The notes beneath the pieces were generated by a model that did no database searches, was not told where the DNA came from, and saw only the letters and a program-made list of their open reading frames with translations. From assembly GCF_000012845.1 (NCBI RefSeq), contig NC_009615.1, forward strand, positions 2,695,501-2,759,500: DNA of 64,000 nucleotides, written 5' to 3'. Origin of the DNA: Parabacteroides distasonis ATCC 8503 (GTDB taxonomy: Bacteria > Bacteroidota > Bacteroidia > Bacteroidales > Tannerellaceae). Numbering within the stretch: the stretch's first letter is position 1; the number at the start of each line of letters is the position of its first letter. Shown piece by piece: positions 44,643 to 52,845 of the stretch. A program made the translations under genes and the position numbers.

Positions 44643-45644
44643 ATGTCTCGAAAAATAAATCTTATTATATTCCTCTGTTTCATTTTATGCGAGGTATATG
44701 CCCAATACGTACCCGATGTATTGGGAGATGGTTATTTACGCCGTACCTTCCAGATGCCGGATGATTATGAGGGGAAGGTAGTTTGCACACTGGTCAAGAA
44801 ACCTCAACTGGATAGCGTAAAACAGGCCGTGCTGTATATCCATGGCTATAATGACTATTTTTTCCAGAAACAATTAGGGGATAGCGTAAACGCTCACGGA
44901 TATAATTTCTATGCGATGGACTTGCGGAAATACGGACGTTCGATATTACCCAATCAAAACCCGTTCTTTTGCAAGAGCCTAAAAGAGTATTTCGCTGATA
45001 TCGATACCGCTTTAGCCACCATCCGGTCCGAAGGTAATGAACGGATATTATTAATGGCGCATTCTACGGGCGGGTTGATCACACCTTATTATTTGAATAG
45101 CAAGAAAGGGGAGTTACCGATAGACGGGCTTATCTTGAACAGCCCTTTTCTAGATTGGAATTTCGGATGGTTTATGGAGAAAGTCGTACTGCCAACCGTT
45201 GCGTTTGTCGGGAGGCTATTTCCGAATCTTACCGTACAAGGTTTGGGTGATCCGAATTACGCTTATAGCCTGCTTAAGCAGTATAAAGGAGAATGGGAAT
45301 TTGATACGAACTGGAAAATGATATTCGGGCATCCGAAAAAAGCCGGATGGATCAAAGCCATACAAGAAGCGCAACAGACGGTACAAAAAGGGCTAAAACT
45401 GGATTGTCCGATACTAGTGATGTCTTCCAACAAATCTTTTCCGGAGACAGAGACATGGCATGAGGAATACATGACCTCCGACATCGTCTTGGATGTTCAA
45501 GACATTCAAAAATACGGGGAGAAACTAGGAGACAAAGTCACGAGAGATACCATTCCAAACGGCATCCACGATCTGATCCTATCTCAAAAGCCCTATCGGA
45601 ACGATGCCTATCAAACTATATTCGAGTGGTTAAAGAAACAATAA
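44643..45644 (+). CDS. Secreted alpha/beta hydrolase (lysophospholipase-like)
   Basis: The 333-residue protein has a signal peptide ending VYA-Q, so it acts in the periplasm or on the surface. The fold is shown by IHGYND (oxyanion side, about residue 67), MDLRKYGRS, and nucleophile elbow AHSTGG with Ser141. A likely catalytic His lies near residue 314 (NGIHDL). This resembles the serine aminopeptidase/lysophospholipase (Hydrolase_4) group. The substrate is unknown; lipid esters are the usual guess. The next gene, a Wzi-like protein, has its own promoter starting inside the stop region of this gene. Confidence 0.82.
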   Translation: MSRKINLIIFLCFILCEVYAQYVPDVLGDGYLRRTFQMPDDYEGKVVCTLVKKPQLDSVKQAVLYIHGYNDYFFQKQLGDSVNAHGYNFYAMDLRKYGRSILPNQNPFFCKSLKEYFADIDTALATIRSEGNERILLMAHSTGGLITPYYLNSKKGELPIDGLILNSPFLDWNFGWFMEKVVLPTVAFVGRLFPNLTVQGLGDPNYAYSLLKQYKGEWEFDTNWKMIFGHPKKAGWIKAIQEAQQTVQKGLKLDCPILVMSSNKSFPETETWHEEYMTSDIVLDVQDIQKYGEKLGDKVTRDTIPNGIHDLILSQKPYRNDAYQTIFEWLKKQ

Positions 45645-45647
45645 TGG

Positions 45648-45677
45648 TTGCACCAAACATATAAATCCTTACCTTTG
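45648..45677 (+). promoter_or_regulatory. Promoter of the Wzi-like gene
   Basis: TTG (45648-45650) and TACCTTTG (45670-45677) are 19 bp apart, a full consensus. ATG 45704 follows 26 bases later. Confidence 0.78.
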
Positions 45678-45703
45678 CGCCCAGACAAAACATTTATATA
45701 TAC

Positions 45704-47191
45704 ATGAAATCAGTGCGATCAATTTTTATAGGTCTGACTTGTCTGGGGATGGCAACGGCTAGTTTCGCTCAAGAAGAAGAGACAACTCCGGAAGCGACTA
45801 CCTACAAGGCCGAAATATTCGGATCGGTAGCTAGTGGCGACAATGCCCCTTTCTGGATGGTTAGCAATCGATACGGAATTGTTCCTTTGGAAGCGAATAA
45901 CGGATATTTGAATGCGGGAGTATTCCATAATCAAACTTTTGGCAAAGGTTTTCGCTGGGGAGCCGGATTAGACGTAGTGGCCGCAGTTCCTCGTCATCGC
46001 AATTTCTTTATCCAACAAATATATGCCGAGTTAGGTTACAAATGCTTGCTATTGAGTGTAGGAAGCAAGGAACGCTATAATTCACTTTGGGATCGTTGGC
46101 TTAGCTCGGGCGATATCGTGCAATCCGCCAATGCCCGCCCGATTCCGGAAGTGAACATCAGCATTCCGGAATTTACCGTCGTTCCTTTAACTAAAGGCTG
46201 GATGCAAGTCAAAGGAGACTTTGCCGTCGGTCGTTCTTTCGACAAGGATTATCTGGCTAACTTCACAAACAATAAGCAGACTTATGTAGATAACGTTTTA
46301 TGGCATCATAAATCATTATTTGTACAGATTAAGGATACACGCAATGACTTCCCGTTATCCGGTGTAATCGGAGTACAGCATTGGGCACAATGGGGAGGAA
46401 CCTCAACCAATCCTAAGATCGGAAAGCAGCCTCAATCCATCAAGGACCTTATCCGGGTTATTTGCGGCAGCGAAGGGGGTGGCGACGCAACAGTCTCCGA
46501 TCAAATCAACGTACTGGGTAATCATTATGGCTCTTACGATTTCAAATTGGCTTTTACACAACCTAACTGGCAAGTATCCGCCTATTACCAACATTTCTTC
46601 GAGGATAAATCCGGTATGATATTCGTAAACAATACCGACGGATTATGGGGAGGACAATTGGATTTACCAAAATTCCCGTGGTTGCGTAAGGTGGTCGTGG
46701 AGTATCTGGTTACAAGAGACCAAAGCGGACAGTTCCACTTCATCGATTTTGATCACGACCTACATCCCGGCGTAGGTGGCGGTGGTGATGATTATTATAA
46801 CAACGGAGAATACACTACCGGAGCCTCTTATTTTAACCGGGCGATAGGTTCTCCTCTGATCCCAAGTCCGGAGTATAACGAGAACGGTTCATTAGGATTC
46901 AAGAACAACCGTGTTCGTGACTGGCATTTCGGTGCGGAAGGCGCTATCTCCTCACAAGTATCTTATCGGGTATTAGTCACCGTGATGAATAGTTGGGGTA
47001 GACATGCCACCCCTTTCCTTAGCAAGAAAAGAGGAGCTTCCGGACTTTTAGATATCTCTTATCAACATCCCCGTTTATCGGGATGGGAATTTACAGGGTC
47101 TTTGGCAGCTGATGCCGGTTCCATGTTCGGCGATAACTTCGGATTCAGCCTGAAAGTAGCGAAACGTGGCATCTTGAAAAGCTGGAAATAA
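45704..47191 (+). CDS. Capsule assembly Wzi-family outer-membrane protein
   Basis: This 495-residue protein has a signal peptide ending SFA-Q. Its pattern (YKAEIFGSVASGDNAPFWMVSNRYG; NNGYLNAGVF) belongs to the Wzi capsule-assembly family widespread in Bacteroidota. Alternating beta strands ending FSLKVAKRGILKSWK suggest an outer-membrane beta-barrel. In other bacteria Wzi holds capsule polysaccharide on the cell surface. No capsule or export genes adjoin it, so the role here is open. It converges with the acyltransferase gene, only nine bases between stops. Confidence 0.83.
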   Translation: MKSVRSIFIGLTCLGMATASFAQEEETTPEATTYKAEIFGSVASGDNAPFWMVSNRYGIVPLEANNGYLNAGVFHNQTFGKGFRWGAGLDVVAAVPRHRNFFIQQIYAELGYKCLLLSVGSKERYNSLWDRWLSSGDIVQSANARPIPEVNISIPEFTVVPLTKGWMQVKGDFAVGRSFDKDYLANFTNNKQTYVDNVLWHHKSLFVQIKDTRNDFPLSGVIGVQHWAQWGGTSTNPKIGKQPQSIKDLIRVICGSEGGGDATVSDQINVLGNHYGSYDFKLAFTQPNWQVSAYYQHFFEDKSGMIFVNNTDGLWGGQLDLPKFPWLRKVVVEYLVTRDQSGQFHFIDFDHDLHPGVGGGGDDYYNNGEYTTGASYFNRAIGSPLIPSPEYNENGSLGFKNNRVRDWHFGAEGAISSQVSYRVLVTVMNSWGRHATPFLSKKRGASGLLDISYQHPRLSGWEFTGSLAADAGSMFGDNFGFSLKVAKRGILKSWK

Positions 47192-47200
47192 TAACCTAAA

Positions 47201-47938
47201 TTATTTATATTCTTCCCACAAGGCAGATGCTATGATTTCTTGAGTCTGATCAGCGAACGCTTGCATTCCTTTGTGGGAAGTGTCTATATTCTCGGTAGAA
47301 ACCGCCGGATGGATCACCATCTCCATCCGATGACGATGGACATTCAACGACCCGATCGGCAAGACATCAAACGGCCCGTTTAAGGTGATCGGAATAATAG
47401 GCAAATGCTGATCTAGCGCCATTTGATAAGCCCCTTTCTTGAAACGGATCATTTTCCCGGTATACGTACGCGAACCTTCCGGGAAAACAACCACGGAAGC
47501 CCCGTTCCGAAGACAACGCTCCGCCTCCAAAACACTACGAGCGGCAGCCTTCGGCGTAGAATTATCGACAAAGATAAAACCGGCGGCACGGCAAGCGGCC
47601 CCGACAAATGGAATTTTAGCGATACCCGCCTTCATCACCCACTTAATGGGAACGCCTAAGAAACCATATATCAAGAAAATATCAAACGCACCTTGATGAT
47701 TTGCTACGAAAACATACGATTGTTTCCGGTCTATATGCTCACGCCCTTTTACCGTCACCGGACAAAGCGCCAGATAGCAAGTCAATCGAGACCAGATCAT
47801 ACCCGGATAATAAGCGAAGATTTTCTCTCCCCCCAATAGACAACCGATGATAACCGTCACAGCCGTAAGTATAGTCAGTACCAGAAATACAGGTACAAAA
47901 AACAGCCACAAATAAACTATGTAAAGTATTCTTCCCAT
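47201..47938 (-). CDS. plsC: 1-acyl-sn-glycerol-3-phosphate acyltransferase (PlsC-like)
   Basis: The 245-residue membrane protein starts with a hydrophobic segment (about residues 6-36). It shows the acyltransferase box NHQGAFD with His81 and Asp86 (HX4D) and the second motif FPEGSRTYTG. LPIIPITLNGPFDVLPIG forms the later block in short form. It should transfer an acyl group to lysophosphatidic acid, giving phosphatidic acid at the inner membrane. A -7 box TATATTTG is at 47958-47965. It is a single-gene unit. Confidence 0.9.
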   Translation of the reverse strand: MGRILYIVYLWLFFVPVFLVLTILTAVTVIIGCLLGGEKIFAYYPGMIWSRLTCYLALCPVTVKGREHIDRKQSYVFVANHQGAFDIFLIYGFLGVPIKWVMKAGIAKIPFVGAACRAAGFIFVDNSTPKAAARSVLEAERCLRNGASVVVFPEGSRTYTGKMIRFKKGAYQMALDQHLPIIPITLNGPFDVLPIGSLNVHRHRMEMVIHPAVSTENIDTSHKGMQAFADQTQEIIASALWEEYK

Positions 47939-47957
47939 ACGTAACTATATTATAACA

Positions 47958-47965
47958 CAAATATA
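47958..47965 (-). promoter_or_regulatory. -7 element of the PlsC gene
   Basis: TATATTTG on the minus strand matches TAnnTTTG and lies about 20 bases upstream of ATG 47938. Confidence 0.5.
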
Positions 47966-48075
47966 GAAGCTAATTTCAATCGTTTCATTATTTTTCTCCG
48001 AAAATATTTTCACGATCGGGTTATTATTGCTTTATTTGCGGTAGAAAAGAAAATAATTATAAAATATCTATAACC

Positions 48076-48246
48076 ATGAATGAGTTAATTAAAAATCTAG
48101 GAGTGATCGTACTCATTATTGGTGCGGCAGTTTTGGCTGTACCGTTTTTCACCGGTGGTATGACAAATAGTATTCTACTTACAGGTCTGGGATTGGTTCT
48201 CCTTGGCTATTTTGGTCATATCGTAATCAACAAACGAGTAGAATAA
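48076..48246 (+). CDS. Small two-segment membrane protein
   Basis: A 56-residue frame: MNELIKNLGVIVLIIGAAVL, then AVPFFTGGMTNSI, then LLTGLGLVLLGYFGHIVINK and RVE. Two hydrophobic segments (about 7-24 and 33-50) are joined by a Gly-rich turn, with a basic C-terminus. The start fits a Bacteroidota gene with a weak ribosome site. A strong terminator follows 30 bases after the stop. Function is unknown; small membrane proteins of this sort are common in Bacteroidota. Confidence 0.7.
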   Translation: MNELIKNLGVIVLIIGAAVLAVPFFTGGMTNSILLTGLGLVLLGYFGHIVINKRVE

Positions 48247-48275
48247 TACACGCTACTTAGATTTAAAAGGAAATG

Positions 48276-48314
48276 AAAAAGGATGTGCCTCATTGTTACG
48301 CACATCCTTTTTTT
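48276..48314. terminator. Bidirectional terminator
   Basis: AAAAAGGATGTGC and GCACATCCTTTTTTT form a 13-bp stem around an 11-base loop, with T runs on both strands. It serves the small membrane protein gene and the GH92 gene. Confidence 0.9.
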
Positions 48315-48350
48315 GAATCATCATGCAAATTGAGAGATATGCCCAAATCG

Positions 48351-51110
48351 TTATTGAGTTCCCCATTCCTTGTTTGGTTTATCGCCAAGCCATAATTCCA
48401 AAAGGCCACCTTGCTCAAATACGGTATGCGGCAATTGATATTTATGATACATCTCTCCGTTCAAAGAAGCTTTCTGGATATAACAATTCTCTGGGGAGTT
48501 ATCATGTACTTTAATCTTAAACTCGTTCCCTTTATAATACCGAGAATCCAATCGAATCGTAATCTCATTGAAAACAGGGCTTGTAATATCATACATCGGA
48601 TTATAGGCAGAGCCTCCATCCAAACTGAATAATCCCATAGCCATCAGTGCACTTATTCCAGCCATCTGTCCTTGATCTTCATCATTTTCGCCGTAGCCCC
48701 GCTCTGGCGTAATATCACCATAGGTCTGTTTAGCGACCTGACGCACCCAATATTGAGTCAGCCAAGGCTTTCCTACATGTGAGAAAACGTGCGCATTCGA
48801 GCAACCGGGTTGATTGGCATAACTAACATAACTAGACAGGAATCTTGCATTTTTCGACATCTCAAACACATAATTCAATTGAGTAGCTAAGCTGTCATTA
48901 CCTCCCATCAAACGAGCCAATGTTTCAATGTCATGAGATAATCCAAAAGTAGCCTGCCAAGCATTGGCTTGTACAAACCCACGCTCGGACAAAGGATCCA
49001 AATGGACCCACTCTCCTGTTTCTTTTCTAGGCATCATCAACCTCAAATCCGGATGCCAAGACGCAGGCCAGCCCAAGGAACGATTTCTATAATAATTATA
49101 ATCCTTGAGTTTTCCCATAGCTTTCGCCATTTCTCCCAAAGCCCAATCCTCAAAGGCCCATTGAATAGTCAAGCCAGCCTCTTCTGGGCAATATCCATGT
49201 TTAATATAGAACTCCAACTCTTTATCCATATCAAAGGCAAGCATACCACCTTTCTCATGATTCCTTTTCATAGCCGCATATCCCTCCTTGGGCAACCATT
49301 TATGAAACACCCCCCGCTGATAAGCGGAAGTAATCAAGGAGGTAGCCGGACAGCCCGTCATAATATAAGTATAAGACCCTATGGACGGCCCACGAGGTAA
49401 TAGACCTCCATTCTTGTCATATTCGATAAAAGAAGCGGAAAACTCGTCTAAAACAGAAGGATACGCCAGTCCCCACAACGTGTTTAAATTCCACTGTGTC
49501 AACCATAGAGCATCTGAATTATACATATGAAACCTTGATTTTCCTGTTTTATCTTTAGGCAAAGTCCGTACTTGGAATTTAGGAGCAATCGTATGTATCC
49601 TTGTTTGTTTTCCAATACGTTCTCCTCCGGACAAATAATCCGGATACTCGCCATTGCTATCATCTATCTTATGACGCCCCAACAATACGTGCCACAAATC
49701 GGTATAAAACTTGGTCTTTTGCTGAAAAGAACCACCTTGCACATCAATTTTTCCCAACCACTCATTCCAAATACGCTCGGACGCACTCTTAACTTGATCA
49801 AAATCCCAATGTTGACATTCCCGCTCTATATTCTCACGGGCATTTTCCTCACTCACATAAGAGATAGCGGTCTTCAACAATAGCTCATCACCAGCCTTAA
49901 AAGATCCAAAACAAGCTTCTACGCCAGAAGAAGGAGATTGTTTAAAAGAAGACTTAGGCACGGTAATTAATTCTGGAGAACCTATCAAACTATTGATATC
50001 CGTTTCCTTTCTATCTCCAACCCAACCGTTCAAAGCATCCATAGGTTTATCAAATTGAACAACAAAATAAACTTTAGCCACATCGACACCTCCCCATACA
50101 CGACCAGCCGTATCAAAATATCCGGAGATCTCTGTATCATTCACCTTTGTCACATGAGCGTTCAACAAAGTAGAAGTAGCTATATGACCTCCCAGATTTA
50201 CCAAGACCTTCGCCAAACCATCTTGCGTATACGTAAAACGATAAAGTCCTACCCTATCCGTAACCGTCTGTTCTACCCATATTTTATAAGTATCCAAGAA
50301 CAAACGGTGATAACCAGGTTGGACAATCTCATCATCATGAGAAAAAGAAGAACGCCAAACCTTATCTCCTCTGCAAACATCTACCTCATCTTTCACCGGC
50401 ATCAAAGACAATCCTGAAATCATCCAATTATGAATTTGAGGGAAGCCTAAAACCTTAGTAGAATTATAATTATAACCTCCTCCTCCTTGATTGATATTGC
50501 GGGTTAATGGAGCGGAACTTATCATACCGAAAGGCAAACTTCCGGTCACAAAGAAAAAATATCGACCTTTAGCGGTCTCGACATAAGGATTCACCCAAGA
50601 GATATAATCCGGATAAGACTCAGGAGCAGGATACACCTCTATCTCAGACAGCCCTAAATCTTGTCCTTCTCCATCCGTCATTTGAAAACGAATCCATTCC
50701 GTCTTCCGAGTATCAAATTCAACCACCCTTGGCGCTCCATCATTGGGAATCAAATTAACCGTTACCGAACTACCGTCACTAAAGAACAAGGTACCCGCAG
50801 CACAATGGCTTCGCTCATCCACCCGATCGTATAAAATAACCTTATTCGTATAAATCGCATGATCCCAATCTAATTGTATCCAAGGATACGGATACACCCG
50901 ACCACGCGCATCCAATTTTGTCTTGGCTACCCATTCTCCCTTTCCGGAAATACGAATCACCTGATCTATCACATACTTACCTTCCTGCTCTTGGCTCAAG
51001 GCAGACGAACAGGAAACTTTAGCTTGATAAGCGACATTATGAGGGGTTGCCCATAACTCATAACAGGTAGTCAAACACAATAGATATAAAATAACTCCTA
51101 GCTGCTTCAT
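48351..51110 (-). CDS. GH92-family glycoside hydrolase with N-terminal discoidin-like domain (PUL C)
   Basis: This 919-residue secreted enzyme starts with a signal peptide and a discoidin/F5-8C-like beta domain (about 25-165, ending GLSEIEVYPAP). The GH92 N- and C-terminal domains follow: SWVNPYVETA, GSLPFGMISSAP, MYNSDALWLTQWNLNTLWGL and the acidic GYGENDEDQGQM near the C-terminus. GH92 enzymes are calcium-dependent exo-alpha-mannosidases acting on N-glycans or yeast-type mannans. The acidic motif differs from the usual GNDDxGxM, so the linkage preference may be unusual. It is the last PUL C gene, after susD but behind a terminator-like hairpin. Confidence 0.88.
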   Translation of the reverse strand: MKQLGVILYLLCLTTCYELWATPHNVAYQAKVSCSSALSQEQEGKYVIDQVIRISGKGEWVAKTKLDARGRVYPYPWIQLDWDHAIYTNKVILYDRVDERSHCAAGTLFFSDGSSVTVNLIPNDGAPRVVEFDTRKTEWIRFQMTDGEGQDLGLSEIEVYPAPESYPDYISWVNPYVETAKGRYFFFVTGSLPFGMISSAPLTRNINQGGGGYNYNSTKVLGFPQIHNWMISGLSLMPVKDEVDVCRGDKVWRSSFSHDDEIVQPGYHRLFLDTYKIWVEQTVTDRVGLYRFTYTQDGLAKVLVNLGGHIATSTLLNAHVTKVNDTEISGYFDTAGRVWGGVDVAKVYFVVQFDKPMDALNGWVGDRKETDINSLIGSPELITVPKSSFKQSPSSGVEACFGSFKAGDELLLKTAISYVSEENARENIERECQHWDFDQVKSASERIWNEWLGKIDVQGGSFQQKTKFYTDLWHVLLGRHKIDDSNGEYPDYLSGGERIGKQTRIHTIAPKFQVRTLPKDKTGKSRFHMYNSDALWLTQWNLNTLWGLAYPSVLDEFSASFIEYDKNGGLLPRGPSIGSYTYIMTGCPATSLITSAYQRGVFHKWLPKEGYAAMKRNHEKGGMLAFDMDKELEFYIKHGYCPEEAGLTIQWAFEDWALGEMAKAMGKLKDYNYYRNRSLGWPASWHPDLRLMMPRKETGEWVHLDPLSERGFVQANAWQATFGLSHDIETLARLMGGNDSLATQLNYVFEMSKNARFLSSYVSYANQPGCSNAHVFSHVGKPWLTQYWVRQVAKQTYGDITPERGYGENDEDQGQMAGISALMAMGLFSLDGGSAYNPMYDITSPVFNEITIRLDSRYYKGNEFKIKVHDNSPENCYIQKASLNGEMYHKYQLPHTVFEQGGLLELWLGDKPNKEWGTQ

Positions 51111-51127
51111 ATTTTTTATTACATCGT

Positions 51128-51178
51128 GAAAAAGCGGTGCATCAAATGGATATTAAACTATTTGACACACCGCCTTTT
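51128..51178 (-). terminator. Terminator or attenuator between susD and GH92 genes (PUL C)
   Basis: On the minus strand GCGGTG and CACCGC, extended by TCAAAT/ATTTGA pairing, form a long imperfect hairpin followed by TTTTT. It sits 18 bases before the GH92 start, leaving almost no room for a separate promoter, so it may set the GH92 level by partial termination. Confidence 0.6.
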
Positions 51179-51193
51179 CTTTCATTTAATTTA

Positions 51194-52825
51194 TCAATAA
51201 CCCGGATTCTGTTTCATTACTTCCGTACCACAAATATCAATCATAGACTGAGGTATCGGGAAATACTCATGCTTACCTTTTACGAAATGAGCATTTTGCA
51301 AGTGGGAACGGAACACTTTCTCTTTGGCGATATAAGCGTTGATAACTTCATCCGCGACACCCCAACGCACCAAATCAAAGAAACGAATTCCCTCATGCGC
51401 CATCTCCAAACGTCTCTCCATACGTAACGCTTGCACGGCTTCATTTTTTGATTTAAAAGGCTCATCATAAACCCCTACCTTATAATTAGCAGCATCTTGT
51501 GATTGATCCATTGTCTTGACATGCTGAGTATTTTTCGCACGCTCCCTAATCATATTGATATACTTACGCCCAGTCTCTAAATCACCTGTCTCAATAGCAG
51601 CCTCAGCTCTCCACAATAACAAATCCGCATAACGAATCACATAGAAATTCAAAGCATTCACATAAGGCCATATCGGCGAATAATAAGTAGAATTCAATGA
51701 AACCAAACGCTTCTTCGGGCTATACGGGCCATACACACTAGCCTCTCTAGGAGTCCAATCATACAATTGTACATCCATAAACGGTATATTTGGTCTAGCT
51801 AATGTATGATCCAAACGAACATCTACATAGTCATTCTCTGACACATCTTTACCATCATTATAAGGCAAGCCTTTAACATCCGTTTTATAAGCATTTACCA
51901 AATTTTGAGTCGGCCGCAAAAAGCCATATACAGGATAAGGACCTCCCGGAGGCAACAAGCGATCGCCATAACTTCCGTTCTCATTATTGGGAGAACCATC
52001 ATTAATGGACAGCTGGATCGCAAAGATAATCTCCGAGCAATTATCATTTTCAGGCAAGAACACATTCCGGAAATCAGGGAATAGCTCATATTTTCCAGAT
52101 TGAATCACCTCATCACAAGCTTCCAAACATTCTTTCCACTTGGACTGATATAAATAAACCTTTGCCATATAAGCTCTAGCTGCCATTTTAGTAGGCCGGC
52201 CATAATCCGCTTGGCTCTCCGGCAATACTTTATAAGCAGCAGAGAACTCTTCTAAAATCTTCTCCCACAATTGATCGGATGAAAACTCGATATTCGATTT
52301 CTTATTGTATTCATTTGGATCCACCAACGTTTCATCGATCCAAGGAATCTGATTATAAATGATTTTTAAGTTGAAATAATAATGCCCCCTCAAAAAGCGC
52401 ATCTCAGCTAAACGCTGTTCCTTGTTTTTAACCTCACTACCATTCAATAAACGAATCGCTTGGTTACAACGTTTTATTCCCTCATAAAGAGCAGCCCATC
52501 GAGCTTCAAAGTCAATCCCTGTGGGATTCGCATTAAAGATCTCCATCAAATGGATTTGGTTCTGGTCACCGGTACCGCCGCCACCTTTATACGCATCGTC
52601 AGAGACAACATCCCCGAACTGCCAGTTTGAGCAACCGGAATTAATCGCATCAGAGGCATAATACCCATCCAACACAGCATATGCACCGGTCACGATACCC
52701 TCTATATTTTCCTCACTCTCTACCTGTCCGGGCAAGAACTCACCCACAGGCTCCTCAGAAAGGAATGAGTCCGCACAAGAACACATCATCAACGCTGATG
52801 CCGCAAAATAAAATATCTTTTTCAT
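51194..52825 (-). CDS. SusD-like glycan-binding lipoprotein (PUL C)
   Basis: The 543-residue lipoprotein has a short signal ending MMCSCADSF, with Cys17 the likely lipid site. SusD-family features are SFLSEEPVGEF, the TPR-like RWAALYEGIKRCNQAIRLL, and a C-terminal LRMERRLEMAHEGIRFFDLV ending VMKQNPGY. It is clearly different from the PUL A and B SusD proteins, so its glycan should differ too. The gene is 20 bases after the susC stop. Confidence 0.94.
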   Translation of the reverse strand: MKKIFYFAASALMMCSCADSFLSEEPVGEFLPGQVESEENIEGIVTGAYAVLDGYYASDAINSGCSNWQFGDVVSDDAYKGGGGTGDQNQIHLMEIFNANPTGIDFEARWAALYEGIKRCNQAIRLLNGSEVKNKEQRLAEMRFLRGHYYFNLKIIYNQIPWIDETLVDPNEYNKKSNIEFSSDQLWEKILEEFSAAYKVLPESQADYGRPTKMAARAYMAKVYLYQSKWKECLEACDEVIQSGKYELFPDFRNVFLPENDNCSEIIFAIQLSINDGSPNNENGSYGDRLLPPGGPYPVYGFLRPTQNLVNAYKTDVKGLPYNDGKDVSENDYVDVRLDHTLARPNIPFMDVQLYDWTPREASVYGPYSPKKRLVSLNSTYYSPIWPYVNALNFYVIRYADLLLWRAEAAIETGDLETGRKYINMIRERAKNTQHVKTMDQSQDAANYKVGVYDEPFKSKNEAVQALRMERRLEMAHEGIRFFDLVRWGVADEVINAYIAKEKVFRSHLQNAHFVKGKHEYFPIPQSMIDICGTEVMKQNPGY

Positions 52826-52845
52826 TGTATATATCTCTTTTTATG

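Noticed and set aside
48411..50417. Several plus-strand frames opposite the GH92 gene
   Set aside because: All overlap one well-supported gene, and none shows a domain or start signal.
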